This document shows positions 8,755 through 16,613 of a stretch of 64,000 nt of DNA, piece after piece. The DNA comes from Gp6-AA40 sp963741135 (lineage in GTDB: Bacteria; Acidobacteriota; Vicinamibacteria; Vicinamibacterales; UBA2999). Below the pieces are notes generated by a model, which saw nothing but the letters and a program-made list of their open reading frames with translations, was not told the origin of the DNA and searched no databases. The translations under genes and the position numbers were made by a program. The stretch spans positions 682,001 through 746,000 of the forward strand of contig CAVUHC010000002.1 in assembly GCA_963741135.1 (NCBI GenBank), written 5' to 3'. Every line of letters starts with the position of its first letter. Position 1 is the first letter of the stretch.

Positions 8755-9678
8755 TGCGCCAGTCTCGCGTGGCGTACCGCTCCAACGTCGGTAGCACGAT
8801 CAGGCCATCGACCCCCTGACGTTCCAGGAGGCGAATGCCGTCATCGGGGCCCAGAACGAACGCAGCGGTTGCGAGTGCGTCCGCCAGCATCGCGGTTGGT
8901 CCCACGACGGTCACGCTGGCCACGGAATTCGCCGACGCTCCCGTGCGTGGATCGACAATGTGGTGGCCGTTCTCGCCGACGCTCCTGCGTTCGTAGTCCC
9001 CCGAGGTGCACACGGCCACGTCAGACACGCTGAGAGAGTCGATCAGCTGATGGTCGAGGCGCGGATGGCGGATGCCGATCGTCCAGGGTTCGCTCTTCGG
9101 ATTGCGCCCTCCGAGATAGAGGTCGCCGCCGGCATCGATCGCATAGTCGCCGAACGTCCGCAGCTCGCGAGCCGCCATATCGATAGCGAGCCCCTTCGCG
9201 ACTGCTCCAAGATCGAGAATCAACGGGCGACGCAGCGTGATCGTCTTCCGATCGGGATCCAGGTGAACGTCTCGATAGCTGACGGCGCCGCCTGGCTCAA
9301 GACTCGGTCCGGACGACGTGCCCAGTGCGATACTCGCGGTTGAAGCCGCGCGCTCTCCATTTGGTGGCCGACCGTCGGATCGAAGGCGCCGCCGCTCTCC
9401 TCCGCGACCGCCAGCGCGAACCGGACCGCTTCGTAGAGCATCTCGCTGACAGCCACGGTGTCGCCGGTCCGGGCCGTGAGCTGCATCACTTCACTCTGTG
9501 GGTCGAATCGGGTACAGGATTCTTCGACCCGGCGAAACCATCCAAACGCTCGCTCGACTCCTTCTTCCCTCTCGATTGTCTGTTGTCGATTCGATCCGTG
9601 GCCGACCACCTGGATCGTTACAAGCGTACCCATCAGCGCCCTGGTGTTGACGCAGACTTCGTTCGATCGATCCGTCAT
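8711..9678 (-). CDS. apbE: FAD:protein FMN transferase, two frame breaks
   Basis: ApbE attaches FMN covalently to a Ser/Thr of extracytoplasmic flavoproteins. The N-terminal part reads M-G-T-L-V-T-I near residue 16, then G-A-F-D-P-T-V-G near residue 110. After that, two single extra bases (near 9346 and near 9302) break the frame: the segment G-F-N-R-E-Y-R and then G-G-A-V-S-Y-R-D-V-H-L-D are each in a new frame, and the last 170 residues (L-D-L-G-A-V-A-K-G-L, D-A-G-G-D, I-V-D-P-R-T-G, A-D-A-L-A-T-A) are intact and carry the metal/FAD-binding motifs. Repaired length is 321 residues, normal for ApbE. The start overlaps the stop of the FMN-binding gene by four bases. Both breaks are cured by deleting one base, so error is likelier than decay. 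Confidence 0.82.
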
Positions 9679-10377
9679 TTCGCCTTGGACAGGGCGTCCG
9701 CGACAGCGTCGGCGAATGCGTCGGTGCTCTGTGTGGCGCCCGACACGTAATCGACGTTGGTGCTCTGCCGACTGATAACCTGCGATGGTAGGGCCTCGAT
9801 CCAGGAACACGAATAGCGCGTCAGGCATTGGGCGATCGAAGCCGAAACAATCCGGCCACCCTCGACCACAACAGACGCCTGGATATCGCCGTGGCGGCAC
9901 GAACCCCAGCCGAGGTACATTCCGTCCTTGTACCTGCTCTTGCTGAGCGGCCGCCGGAGTTGGGGCGGGCTTGGTCGTGATGTCGGCTTCGGGCGCGGTC
10001 GGTTCACTGGTCTGAACGGCAGGCGGTGCCACTGAGGGCAGCGTCGGCGAACTCTCGGGCAGTGCGGCCGTCGGGGCGTTCGGAATCGCGGTGGATGTTG
10101 ACGCCGGGGGAGAAACCGTCCCCCTCGGCGGCGCGCTGGCAAGATTCGTCGGAGGTGGAGCGAGTGGAGACTGGCGCGGCGCCGTGGCTGGTGACGGCGT
10201 GGTTGCCGCGGCGGGACTCTTCGTCTCCCGCCGCGCTGCCTCCACCGCGAAGCGTTCGGCGGCAGGCCGCGTCCGCAGATACCCCGCGGCGTACACAGTG
10301 AGAACCGCAGCGGAGCTCAAAGCGACGAGGCTGTTTGCCATTTTCTGGCTCGAGCCGCGGGGCGTCTGGGGCTTCAT
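9675..10377 (-). CDS. FMN-binding domain protein, membrane-anchored, one frame break
   Basis: Repaired length 233 residues. Residues 13-35 are a hydrophobic anchor, residues about 45-140 a Pro/Thr/Ala-rich linker, and the last 85 residues an FMN_bind domain: Y-K-D-G-M-Y-L-G-W-G-S, then the flavinylation motif S-G-A-T in Y-V-S-G-A-T-Q-S-T-D near the C-terminus. The linker and domain are in different frames; dropping one G near 9930 joins them. It is the probable substrate of the adjacent ApbE, holding covalent FMN outside the cytoplasmic membrane. The start is the ATG at 10377; the stop overlaps apbE by four bases. First gene of a three-gene operon. Confidence 0.82.
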
Positions 10378-10439
10378 TGTTCGCAGACTGCCAATTATAG
10401 ATTCTTTCGATTCTCGGTCTTGGCAGTGCACAAATGCGG

Positions 10440-11015
10440 CTACGTCGTACTGCGCGGCAGCAACAGATCTTCGAGGAAGAACGCTGACAGATCGGAGCGA
10501 TTGCGCAACCCCGCCTTGCGGTAGAGCGCGAGGGCCTGCTGCCGGACCGTCGCTTCGGTGGTGTGCCTGACCTCCGCGGTCTGCCGGTGGCTCAATCCCT
10601 TGAGCAACAGCAAACCGACTTCACGCTCGGCGGGCGTCAGTTGCCAACGCTCGAACTGACCCTCAATGGCGTCTCCGAGTCCGCGCAGCGCCTCACGGGC
10701 CTCGTCTTTGTAGCGGATTGCTTCCAGCCGGGCGGCTTCCAGGTCGGTGTCGAGACGCGCGGCTCTCGCCGTGGCCGCTCTCAGCCCTCGCCACAGGGCA
10801 CCGACACCCCCGACTGCCAGGACCATGATGAGCCCTTCAACCAGGAGGTGGGCCCCATCGGCACCCGTTGCTGAGTCGCTGACCAGATCGACGCCGATGA
10901 GCATCGCAATCGCCACGAACAGCGAGACCGCAAGTCCCACCCGCAGCGGTCCCACATCCGTCTCATGAGCCTCTATCAAGTCGTGTTCTTCCACAGGCTT
11001 AGCCGCATACAACAT
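10440..11015 (-). CDS. Membrane-anchored LuxR-type transcriptional regulator
   Basis: A 191-residue protein. Two hydrophobic segments near residues 26-45 and 56-75 are followed by a coiled-coil-like helix (about 80-115) and a C-terminal LuxR-type HTH. The HTH begins L-T-P-A-E-R-E-V-G-L-L-L-L-K-G-L-S and continues with the recognition-helix region R-H-T-T-E-A-T-V-R-Q-Q. There is no receiver domain, so it is probably a membrane-tethered one-component regulator. It lies 62 bases upstream of the FMN-binding gene on the same strand and is divergent from the DUF2231 gene; a palindrome lies in the shared intergenic region. Confidence 0.78.
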   Translation of the reverse strand: MLYAAKPVEEHDLIEAHETDVGPLRVGLAVSLFVAIAMLIGVDLVSDSATGADGAHLLVEGLIMVLAVGGVGALWRGLRAATARAARLDTDLEAARLEAIRYKDEAREALRGLGDAIEGQFERWQLTPAEREVGLLLLKGLSHRQTAEVRHTTEATVRQQALALYRKAGLRNRSDLSAFFLEDLLLPRSTT

Positions 11016-11061
11016 TCGTCTGATGACCGAAGCGGCGGCTTCCCCGTAAGTATAGGCACAG

Positions 11062-11077
11062 GCGTCACAGATGACGC
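11062..11077. promoter_or_regulatory. Palindromic operator candidate
   Basis: GCGTCA-CAGA-TGACGC is a perfect 6-4-6 palindrome in the 84-base divergent region between the LuxR-type regulator (start 11015) and the DUF2231 gene (start 11100). Its place, 23 bases before the DUF2231 start, suits an operator, possibly of the adjacent regulator. Confidence 0.45.
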
Positions 11078-11099
11078 GACACGCTACGGAGGAGGATCT

Positions 11100-11630
11100 A
11101 TGAACTCGTTGCCGCTACACCCCGCTATCGTTCACCTGCCGTTGGGGCTCGCGATGCTCATGCCGCTGTTTGCCGCCGGATTTGCCTGGGCGCTATGGAC
11201 GGGCCGCGTCCGCCCCGGCGCGTGGGTGGCCGTCGTTGCCCTTCAAGCATTGCTCCTGGGGTTCGGCTTTCTGGCGATCAACACCGGGGGCGCCGAGGAG
11301 GATCGCGTCGAAGCCGTTGTTCCGGAAGCCGCCATACACCAGCACGAAGAGCTCGCCGAACAGTTTGTCTGGGCAATCGGCGCAACGCTCGTTCTGGCGG
11401 CGCTGGTCCTCGTCTTTCGACGTCCAGTGGCCTCGCGTGCGCTCGCCGCTGCCGTCGTCGCGGCGACGCTGGGCGTGGCAGGACTCGGTCTCCGCGTCGG
11501 GCATGCAGGAGGGCAGCTCGTCTACGTGCATGGCGCCGCCTCCGCATACACTTCGACGGCGGTGCCTTCCGGTAAGTCGCCTGCGGTGCGCCCTGCGCCG
11601 CGTGACATCGGTCACCGCGACGACGACTAA
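11100..11630 (+). CDS. DUF2231 membrane protein
   Basis: A 176-residue protein starting at the ATG that follows GGAGGAGGAT. Four hydrophobic segments span about residues 12-150. L-H-P-A-I-V-H-L-P-L at the start and H-A-G-G-Q-L-V-Y-V-H-G near residue 143 are the conserved histidine motifs of DUF2231; an internal H-Q-H-E-E-L-A-E-Q-F fits the family too. The conserved His residues suggest haem or metal binding, but function is not established. The C-terminus ends in a histidine/aspartate-rich tail (H-R-D-D-D). It is followed after 31 bases by the VIT transporter gene, suggesting an operon. Confidence 0.82.
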   Translation: MNSLPLHPAIVHLPLGLAMLMPLFAAGFAWALWTGRVRPGAWVAVVALQALLLGFGFLAINTGGAEEDRVEAVVPEAAIHQHEELAEQFVWAIGATLVLAALVLVFRRPVASRALAAAVVAATLGVAGLGLRVGHAGGQLVYVHGAASAYTSTAVPSGKSPAVRPAPRDIGHRDDD

Positions 11631-11661
11631 GCTCGCGAAGAGTAAAGAAGGGTCAGCGGAG

Positions 11662-12357
11662 ATGCGTATGCGCCATCGCGAACTGCACCGAACACATCGG
11701 ATCGGCTGGCTCCGCGCTGCAGTGCTCGGCGCGAACGACGGCATCGTCTCTACCGCGAGCCTTGTGGTCGGCGTGGCAGCGGCTGACACCAGCCCAAACA
11801 ACATCCTGATCGCAGGCGTAGCCGGCCTGGTGGCCGGTGCGCTTTCCATGGCAGCCGGCGAGTACGTGTCGGTCAGTTCCCAGGCTGACACCGAGCGAGC
11901 TGACCTCGCACGGGAGCGCGCCGAGCTGGCCACCGCACCGGCCGCCGAAGAGGAGGAACTCACCGGTATCTACATAAAGCGCGGGCTTGATCCGTCACTG
12001 GCCCGCACCGTGGCGCAGAAGTTAATGACGCAAGACGCGCTGAGGGCCCACGCACGCGACGAGCTCGGTCAGTCCGACGAGTTCGCCGCCCGTCCTCTGC
12101 AAGCGGCGCTGGCGTCAGCTGCAACGTTCGCGGTCGGAGCGGGGCTGCCCATCATCACCATCACGCTGGCGCCACCGGCCGCACTGTCTCTGGTCGTTGC
12201 AGGGGTATCACTGGTGTGCCTGGCGGCGCTCGGCGCGCTGGCTGCTCGGGCGGGTGGCGCACCAGTTGCGGTCGGCGCCGGGCGTGTTGCTTTCTGGGGA
12301 GCGTTGGCGATGGGGGTCACCGCAGGCGTTGGCGCGCTGTTCGGAACTGCGATCTGA
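11662..12357 (+). CDS. VIT1/CCC1-family iron or manganese transporter
   Basis: A 231-residue protein. The N-terminus R-A-A-V-L-G-A-N-D-G-I-V-S-T (residues 16-29) is the hallmark of the VIT1/CCC1 family, followed by G-A-L-S-M-A-A-G-E-Y-V-S-V-S-S-Q near residues 60-75, and three C-terminal hydrophobic segments. The cytoplasmic metal-binding region between helices 2 and 3 is Glu-rich (A-E-E-E-E-L-T). Family members export Fe2+ or Mn2+ from the cytoplasm in exchange for protons. The open frame extends upstream through the DUF2231 gene in another phase, but the ATG at 11662 gives the family start. Probable operon with DUF2231. Confidence 0.88.
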   Translation: MRMRHRELHRTHRIGWLRAAVLGANDGIVSTASLVVGVAAADTSPNNILIAGVAGLVAGALSMAAGEYVSVSSQADTERADLARERAELATAPAAEEEELTGIYIKRGLDPSLARTVAQKLMTQDALRAHARDELGQSDEFAARPLQAALASAATFAVGAGLPIITITLAPPAALSLVVAGVSLVCLAALGALAARAGGAPVAVGAGRVAFWGALAMGVTAGVGALFGTAI

Positions 12358-12378
12358 TAGGAGGGTAACAGCAGCGCG

Positions 12379-12441
12379 GTTCCCACGACCGCGCTCGACC
12401 AGTACGCCGCAACGCTTGGGAGCTGGCTCGGTGTCAGCCCA
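12379..12441 (+). pseudogene. Short remnant resembling the C-terminus of a DUF1501 protein
   Basis: Twenty-one codons read V-P-T-T-A-L-D-Q-Y-A-A-T-L-G-S-W-L-G-V-S-P, like the conserved [ST]-x-D-Q-Y-[AG]-A-T-L-x-x-W-x-G segment near the end of DUF1501 proteins. No start or flanking domain is present and the frame runs into unrelated sequence. Probably the relic of a deleted gene. Confidence 0.4.
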
Positions 12442-12527
12442 CCTATATTTCTTTGAACCGTCCGTCCGCCATCGTCGCCGAGCGACGAGCGCGGGATCGT
12501 TCGATTCAGGTGCAGTGCTCATGCGTG

Positions 12528-12565
12528 CCTCGGAGTTCCCCACGAATCATCGCGGGCCTCCGAGG
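12528..12565. terminator. Possible hairpin between convergent genes
   Basis: Perfect eight-base arms CCTCGGAG (12528-12535) and CTCCGAGG (12558-12565) with a 22-base loop, between the VIT gene and the convergent PEP-CTERM gene. The long loop and lack of a U-run make the call weak. Confidence 0.3.
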
Positions 12566-12589
12566 ATATCGCAGGCGAATTCCTGATTC

Positions 12590-13345
12590 TCAGCGGCTCC
12601 CGTTCGCGACGTTTTTCTTGCGGAGCCTGCGGGACGCGATGAACAGGCCGGTTCCGAGCAGCGTGAGACTCGCGGGCTCGGGTACTGGAATTTCCTGCGT
12701 GCGCAGCTCGAAGCCGTAGGCCAGCTGATCCTGATGGCGGGCGCCCGCGGCGTCCGTCAGATTCATCGCGTACACGCGGTTGCCAAGCGCAAAGAGCGTG
12801 TTCCAGTTCTGATTCGCCAACGCGTAGTTGGCCAGCAGGTAGCCCGCGCTACTGTTACCGCCGATTTCAGCTGCCGTTCGTTCGTCCTCGAGGTACCAGA
12901 TCGCGTTCTGAATGTTCGCGCCGACGTCGTTTGACAGGCCGAGCCCGGTCGCGGCGGAGTACATCGACGTGTAGCCGCCTGACACGACCTCGTAGTAGAG
13001 CCATTTGGTCGCATCGGACACGGGGTCAGGACTCCCTCCGGCCACGCCACCACTCTTCGCGCTATCGGACAACTCGAAGTTGTATGCACCGCCGTAGGAA
13101 AAGTGCTCGTTGTACTCGATGCAGAACGTGATGAAGTCCGCGACGCCCAACGCCGTGCCCGTCGTCTTTGCCTCGAACGGGCCGCCCCCTCCCGCCGCGT
13201 TGTTGATGAAATTCGAATTGCCCAGGTTGTAGTCCGTGAGGACCAGCGTGTTCGCCGTGGCCGCTTCCGGTAAGAGCAGCGCCGCCGCGAGGAACATGAG
13301 AAGAACCGTGAACCGACGCAGTGATGTCATTACGTTTTTTGCCAT
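12590..13345 (-). CDS. PEP-CTERM sorting-signal exported protein
   Basis: About 251 residues from the ATG at 13345 (an ATG at 13330 and one at 13378 are also in frame). A signal peptide spans roughly residues 6-30 (hydrophobic, ending A-T-A-N). The mature part is Asn/Gly/Ser/Tyr-rich with few charges, typical of secreted matrix proteins. The C-terminus has V-P-E-P-A-S-L, a hydrophobic stretch T-L-L-G-T-G-L-F-I-A and the basic tail R-R-L-R-K-K: the full PEP-CTERM tripartite signal recognised by exosortase. No exosortase lies in the window. Likely an exopolysaccharide-associated or surface protein of unknown function. Confidence 0.85.
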   Translation of the reverse strand: MAKNVMTSLRRFTVLLMFLAAALLLPEAATANTLVLTDYNLGNSNFINNAAGGGGPFEAKTTGTALGVADFITFCIEYNEHFSYGGAYNFELSDSAKSGGVAGGSPDPVSDATKWLYYEVVSGGYTSMYSAATGLGLSNDVGANIQNAIWYLEDERTAAEIGGNSSAGYLLANYALANQNWNTLFALGNRVYAMNLTDAAGARHQDQLAYGFELRTQEIPVPEPASLTLLGTGLFIASRRLRKKNVANGSR

Positions 13346-13829
13346 TCCTGAATCACAGAGAGTGCAAGGCTTGTGCATGGACGTGGCAACGGAAGTGTCA
13401 AAGTGATCACTTCAGTCTGATTGCTCAGCAAATGGCTGAAGTTGTTTTGCGTTGATCGCGCGTCAGGCCCGCACGTAAACGAAAGGAAGGTGCATCGCAA
13501 GAAGCCTTTTGTCGATGTGCAGGCTGGAGTTCTCCGCGGCCTCGTTGCAGCGCGTTGCACATGGCTTCAACTGGAAGAGTGGCGCCTCACCGATCGAAAG
13601 GACCCCTCCGTAAAGAAACCTGTTTGGCCAGATCTGTCCCACCCTTCGTGCCAACCTATCCGATGGCAGACCGCGTCGGCGCATTCCTGCGTCGGGTCTA
13701 CGGCTGGATGTGCGCGGGCCTGTTGATCATCGAGCCGAAACTGAAGAGCCCTTCAACGCCGCACTGGGAGCGGGCGTGTCGTGTCTCCGATGTCCTCCTG
13801 TAGCGGAGAGCAAGGAAAGGTGAGTGGTC
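13346..13829. other. 484-base spacer with one gene remnant
   Basis: Apart from the Bax-inhibitor-like fragment at 13663-13731 no convincing coding sequence is seen in any frame. It contains the divergent promoter region of the PEP-CTERM and 13830 genes. Confidence 0.6.
13663..13731 (+). pseudogene. N-terminal remnant resembling a Bax inhibitor-1/YccA family protein
   Basis: An ATG at 13663 opens M-A-D-R-V-G-A-F-L-R-R-V-Y-G-W-M-C-A-G-L-L, which matches the start of the first membrane helix of BI-1 proteins (F-L-R-[KR]-V-Y-G-[WL]-M). Similarity stops after about 23 codons and the remaining six membrane helices are absent. The frame ends at about 13803 in unrelated sequence. Confidence 0.45.
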
Positions 13830-14189
13830 ATGAGTGTGAAACTGAATACGCGCGCCTTTGATCACGCGAATGCACTCATCGAAGCAGGACGCGTAGTCAT
13901 CGACGATCGCGACGCATGGAGCGAGCACCTTCCTTCGGCGCAGGAAGAGAATGCGTTCATCGAGCGCCACGGTTTTGGCGAGTATGGCAGGTGGCACCTG
14001 GGCATCGACTCCGCGCATCCGGAAGACACCAAGGGTCACTACAAGTTTCCCTATGGCGACTTCAAGAAGGTCCACCGGTGCGCCCTGTTGTCGGCGGAGA
14101 GTCGAGCAGGACAGTACAAGTATTACGACATCGAGATCGCCGTCGCGCACCTCCAGGGGACGCTCGAAGAGGCTCACGCCAAACGCTAG
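13830..14189 (+). CDS. Conserved hypothetical protein
   Basis: A 119-residue soluble protein starting at the ATG at 13830, with GGAAAGG about ten bases upstream. It is rich in charged and aromatic residues; conspicuous motifs are H-G-F-G-E-Y-G-R-W-H-L-G-I-D near residues 48-61 and K-G-H-Y-K-F-P-Y-G-D-F-K-K-V-H-R-C near 69-85. I recognise this as a type of short conserved protein found in many soil bacteria but know no function for it. No signal peptide or membrane segment. Confidence 0.7.
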   Translation: MSVKLNTRAFDHANALIEAGRVVIDDRDAWSEHLPSAQEENAFIERHGFGEYGRWHLGIDSAHPEDTKGHYKFPYGDFKKVHRCALLSAESRAGQYKYYDIEIAVAHLQGTLEEAHAKR

Positions 14190-14234
14190 AAAAGCCGATC
14201 GATCATGTTCTCGGGAAGTCGAAGCGGAGGTAGA

Positions 14235-14690
14235 TCACTTCCCGTTGTACGCCTCCTGTAACCCCTTCAAATCGAGTTTGTCCATCTGGAGCAACGCGTT
14301 CATGACCCGCTTCGATTTCGCGGCGTCCTTGTCGCTCAGCATCCGGCCCAGGGTGTTCGGGATGATCTGCCACGACAGTCCGAACTTGTCCTTCAGCCAC
14401 CCGCATCGGCTGGTCGCGCCCCCATCCGCGGTAAGCTTCGCCCATAGCTCATCGATTTCCTCTTGGGTTTCGCACCCCACGAAGAACGAGATGGCCTCGG
14501 TGAAGGGGAACTGGGGACCGGCGTTCAGCGCCATGAACTTCTGGCCTTCGAGCTCGAACTGCACGGACATCACCTTCCCCTGCGCCCGATTGATCGAGAT
14601 GACCTTCGAGCGTTTGAAGATCGCGGCATAGAAGTTCATTGCCTCTTCAGCTTGCGTGTCAAACCATAGAAACGGCGTAATTGTCAGCAT
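14235..14690 (-). CDS. VOC-family protein (PhnB-like)
   Basis: A 151-residue protein beginning M-L-T-I-T-P-F-L-W-F-D-T-Q-A-E-E-A-M-N-F-Y, the typical start of PhnB/3-demethylubiquinone-methyltransferase-like members of the vicinal oxygen chelate superfamily. L-W-A-K-L-T-A-D-G-G and G-L-S-W-Q-I-I-P are the other conserved blocks. AGGGAG precedes the ATG at 14690. The metal ligands of glyoxalase enzymes are not evident, and most members of this subgroup have no assigned reaction. It is convergent with the small hypothetical gene. Confidence 0.85.
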   Translation of the reverse strand: MLTITPFLWFDTQAEEAMNFYAAIFKRSKVISINRAQGKVMSVQFELEGQKFMALNAGPQFPFTEAISFFVGCETQEEIDELWAKLTADGGATSRCGWLKDKFGLSWQIIPNTLGRMLSDKDAAKSKRVMNALLQMDKLDLKGLQEAYNGK

Positions 14691-14899
14691 CACTGGCTCC
14701 CTTCGATGTGCGGGGAGCGTTTTCCCCGCGTTTGTGAGTAAGTCGGAGCCCGGGGCCGATTCTCGACATCGGATCGCGTGAAAAATCCGACACCGGGTCG
14801 CGTCTAAGGAAAAACGTCTCCTGTATAATCCCCGCCGCGTTCCCACGCCTTGCTGACAACAGGCGCACGCATGGACGGCGCAACTTCAAAGGGTTTGAC

Positions 14900-15763
14900 G
14901 TGAAACATCTCTTGGCCATTTCGATTGCGATTGCCCTCGGGGCGCTCTCGCTGCCCGTCGCAGGGCGTCTCCAGGCGCAGGGAGGCAACAACAGCGGCCA
15001 GACTGTGGAGGGCGGGGTCTCCTTCATCAACCCCGGAAGTCCCGTTGTGCCCGACGCCGAGGCCAGCAGCCGCCCGATTCCACGACTGCCCGACGGAAAG
15101 GTCGATCTGACCGGACCGTGGGTCGGAGGCGGTACGATCGCCGACATCGAGCGCGACGGCGGGCTGAAGCCCGGCGAGCTGCCGCTGCTTCCCTGGGCGA
15201 GTGAGCTCAGAGCCAAGCGGAAATCGCAGGACGACCCCTATACGATCTGCCTGCCGATGGGCGTGCTGCGAACCAATCCGTACCCGTGGAAGTTCGCGAT
15301 GTCGTACACGGCGAAAGGGCTGACGCACATTTACATCCTGCACGAACTCATGGATGCCGGCGCGCACCGCGTGGTGTACATGGACGGCCGCAAGCACCCG
15401 GATGACTTACTGCCCACGTGGGAGGGACACTCGATTGGATGGTGGGAGGGTGACACGCTCGTCGTCGATACCGTCGGCTTCAACGACAAGTTCTGGTTCG
15501 ATCGTCGTGGGACCCCGCACTCCGAGCAACTGCACACCATCGAGCGGTACACGCGGCCGAATTACGGGACGATCGTCAACGAGGTTACGCTCGAAGACGC
15601 AGGAGCGTTGTCGCACCCCGTTCACCTGAAGTTCACGGCCAGGCTGCTTCGGCCTGACCGGCAGACAGGCACGGGCGACCTGATGGAGTTCATCTGCAAC
15701 GAGGACAACCAGTACGGCGCGGCCGGCAACTTCCGACCAGGCACCGGGGCAGGGAACAAATAG
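14900..15763 (+). CDS. Secreted protein of the W-E-G-D-T-L-V-V family (paralog 1)
   Basis: A 287-residue exported protein starting at GTG. A signal peptide covers about residues 1-27 (ending L-Q-A-Q). A short N-terminal block D-L-T-G-P-W is followed near residues 175-210 by the family core G-H-S-I-G-W-W-E-G-D-T-L-V-V-D-T and F-N-D-x-x-W-F-D-x-x-G-x-P-H-S-E-Q-L-H-x-x-E-R-Y-T. The same core recurs in six other proteins of this window. The family is abundant in Acidobacteriota and annotated only as hypothetical as far as I know; the conserved His, Glu, Asp and Trp residues suggest a binding or catalytic site outside the cytoplasm. This copy stands alone, convergent with a wHTH regulator. Confidence 0.75.
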   Translation: MKHLLAISIAIALGALSLPVAGRLQAQGGNNSGQTVEGGVSFINPGSPVVPDAEASSRPIPRLPDGKVDLTGPWVGGGTIADIERDGGLKPGELPLLPWASELRAKRKSQDDPYTICLPMGVLRTNPYPWKFAMSYTAKGLTHIYILHELMDAGAHRVVYMDGRKHPDDLLPTWEGHSIGWWEGDTLVVDTVGFNDKFWFDRRGTPHSEQLHTIERYTRPNYGTIVNEVTLEDAGALSHPVHLKFTARLLRPDRQTGTGDLMEFICNEDNQYGAAGNFRPGTGAGNK

Positions 15764-15790
15764 AAAACAGATTGGTCCAGCGAGTGCGCG

Positions 15791-16594
15791 TCAGGAAGCA
15801 GAACTGATTTGCCCGATGACTGCCAATGAGATAGACGAGGCAATCTCGATCTGCGTCGGGATCGGCTCGGCGATTTCGCGCTCGTAAGTGTCGCCCCAGG
15901 TCTGGACTTCCCGGCGCGCGTCGACGAGCGACATTGCGACTCGAACACGGCCACCATACCGACGCACACTTCCCTCCAAGAAGTAATCGACGCCTTGAGC
16001 GGTCCCCACCTCGCGCTCAGGCTGCGCCACGCCAAGACGCGACAGTGTCGATCTTCGCGCCGTGAGCTCGAATCGGCCTGCTCCATGGTGGCCCAGTTGC
16101 GCAAACAACTCGTCGGTCAAGCCATCGACGAAAGCATCGTCCGGCTCGTGGCCGGTAAACGGCAGAACAACGAGGCGCATATTGCGCAACGTGGACCTGT
16201 TGATCCACCGGTATCCCCGGCGGGGGACGGTTTCAATGAACCGCGGCTTCTGCGCATCGTCGCCAAGCGCCGCCCGCAGGCGCTTGACGGCGGCGTTGAG
16301 ACTGTGCTCGAAGTCGACAAAGGTGCCCTCCGGCCACAACCGGCGAGACAGCTCTTCGCGTCGAACGACCTCGCCAGGCCGATCGAGCAGAACGCGCAGG
16401 ATCTCAAAGGGCTGCGTGGGTAGCGTGATGCGCGTCGCCCCCTGGCGCACTTCACGGGCGCCGATGTCCAGCGTAAAGGACTGATGCTGAGACACCACAC
16501 GGTCGCCTGGCCGCGGCTGTAGCGCTGGCCGAGATCGTCCAGACGTCCACTCGCCTGGTGTGAAGACCGCGTTTCGCCAGGACACGACATTCAC
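15791..16594 (-). CDS. Winged-helix transcriptional regulator with TolB_N-like domain (CadC type)
   Basis: A 267-residue protein. Residues about 38-130 form an OmpR/PhoB-type winged helix: F-E-I-L-R-V-L-L-D-R-P-G-E-V-V, R-L-W-P-E-G-T-F-V-D-F-E-H-S-L-N-A-A-V-K-R-L-R-A-A-L-G-D and I-E-T-V-P-R-R-G-Y-R. Residues 140-260 resemble the TolB N-terminal-like region of cyclase-type regulators (V-V-L-P-F-T, D-G-L-T-D-E-L, L-E-G-S-V-R-R). The TPR part seen in the relative at 17706 is absent, so it is a short form or C-terminally truncated. A GTG at 16498 is an alternative start. Convergent with paralog 1, 27 bases apart. Confidence 0.8.
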   Translation of the reverse strand: MNVVSWRNAVFTPGEWTSGRSRPALQPRPGDRVVSQHQSFTLDIGAREVRQGATRITLPTQPFEILRVLLDRPGEVVRREELSRRLWPEGTFVDFEHSLNAAVKRLRAALGDDAQKPRFIETVPRRGYRWINRSTLRNMRLVVLPFTGHEPDDAFVDGLTDELFAQLGHHGAGRFELTARRSTLSRLGVAQPEREVGTAQGVDYFLEGSVRRYGGRVRVAMSLVDARREVQTWGDTYEREIAEPIPTQIEIASSISLAVIGQISSAS

Positions 16595-16613
16595 CCCAGG
16601 CTATTCCTTCTCC

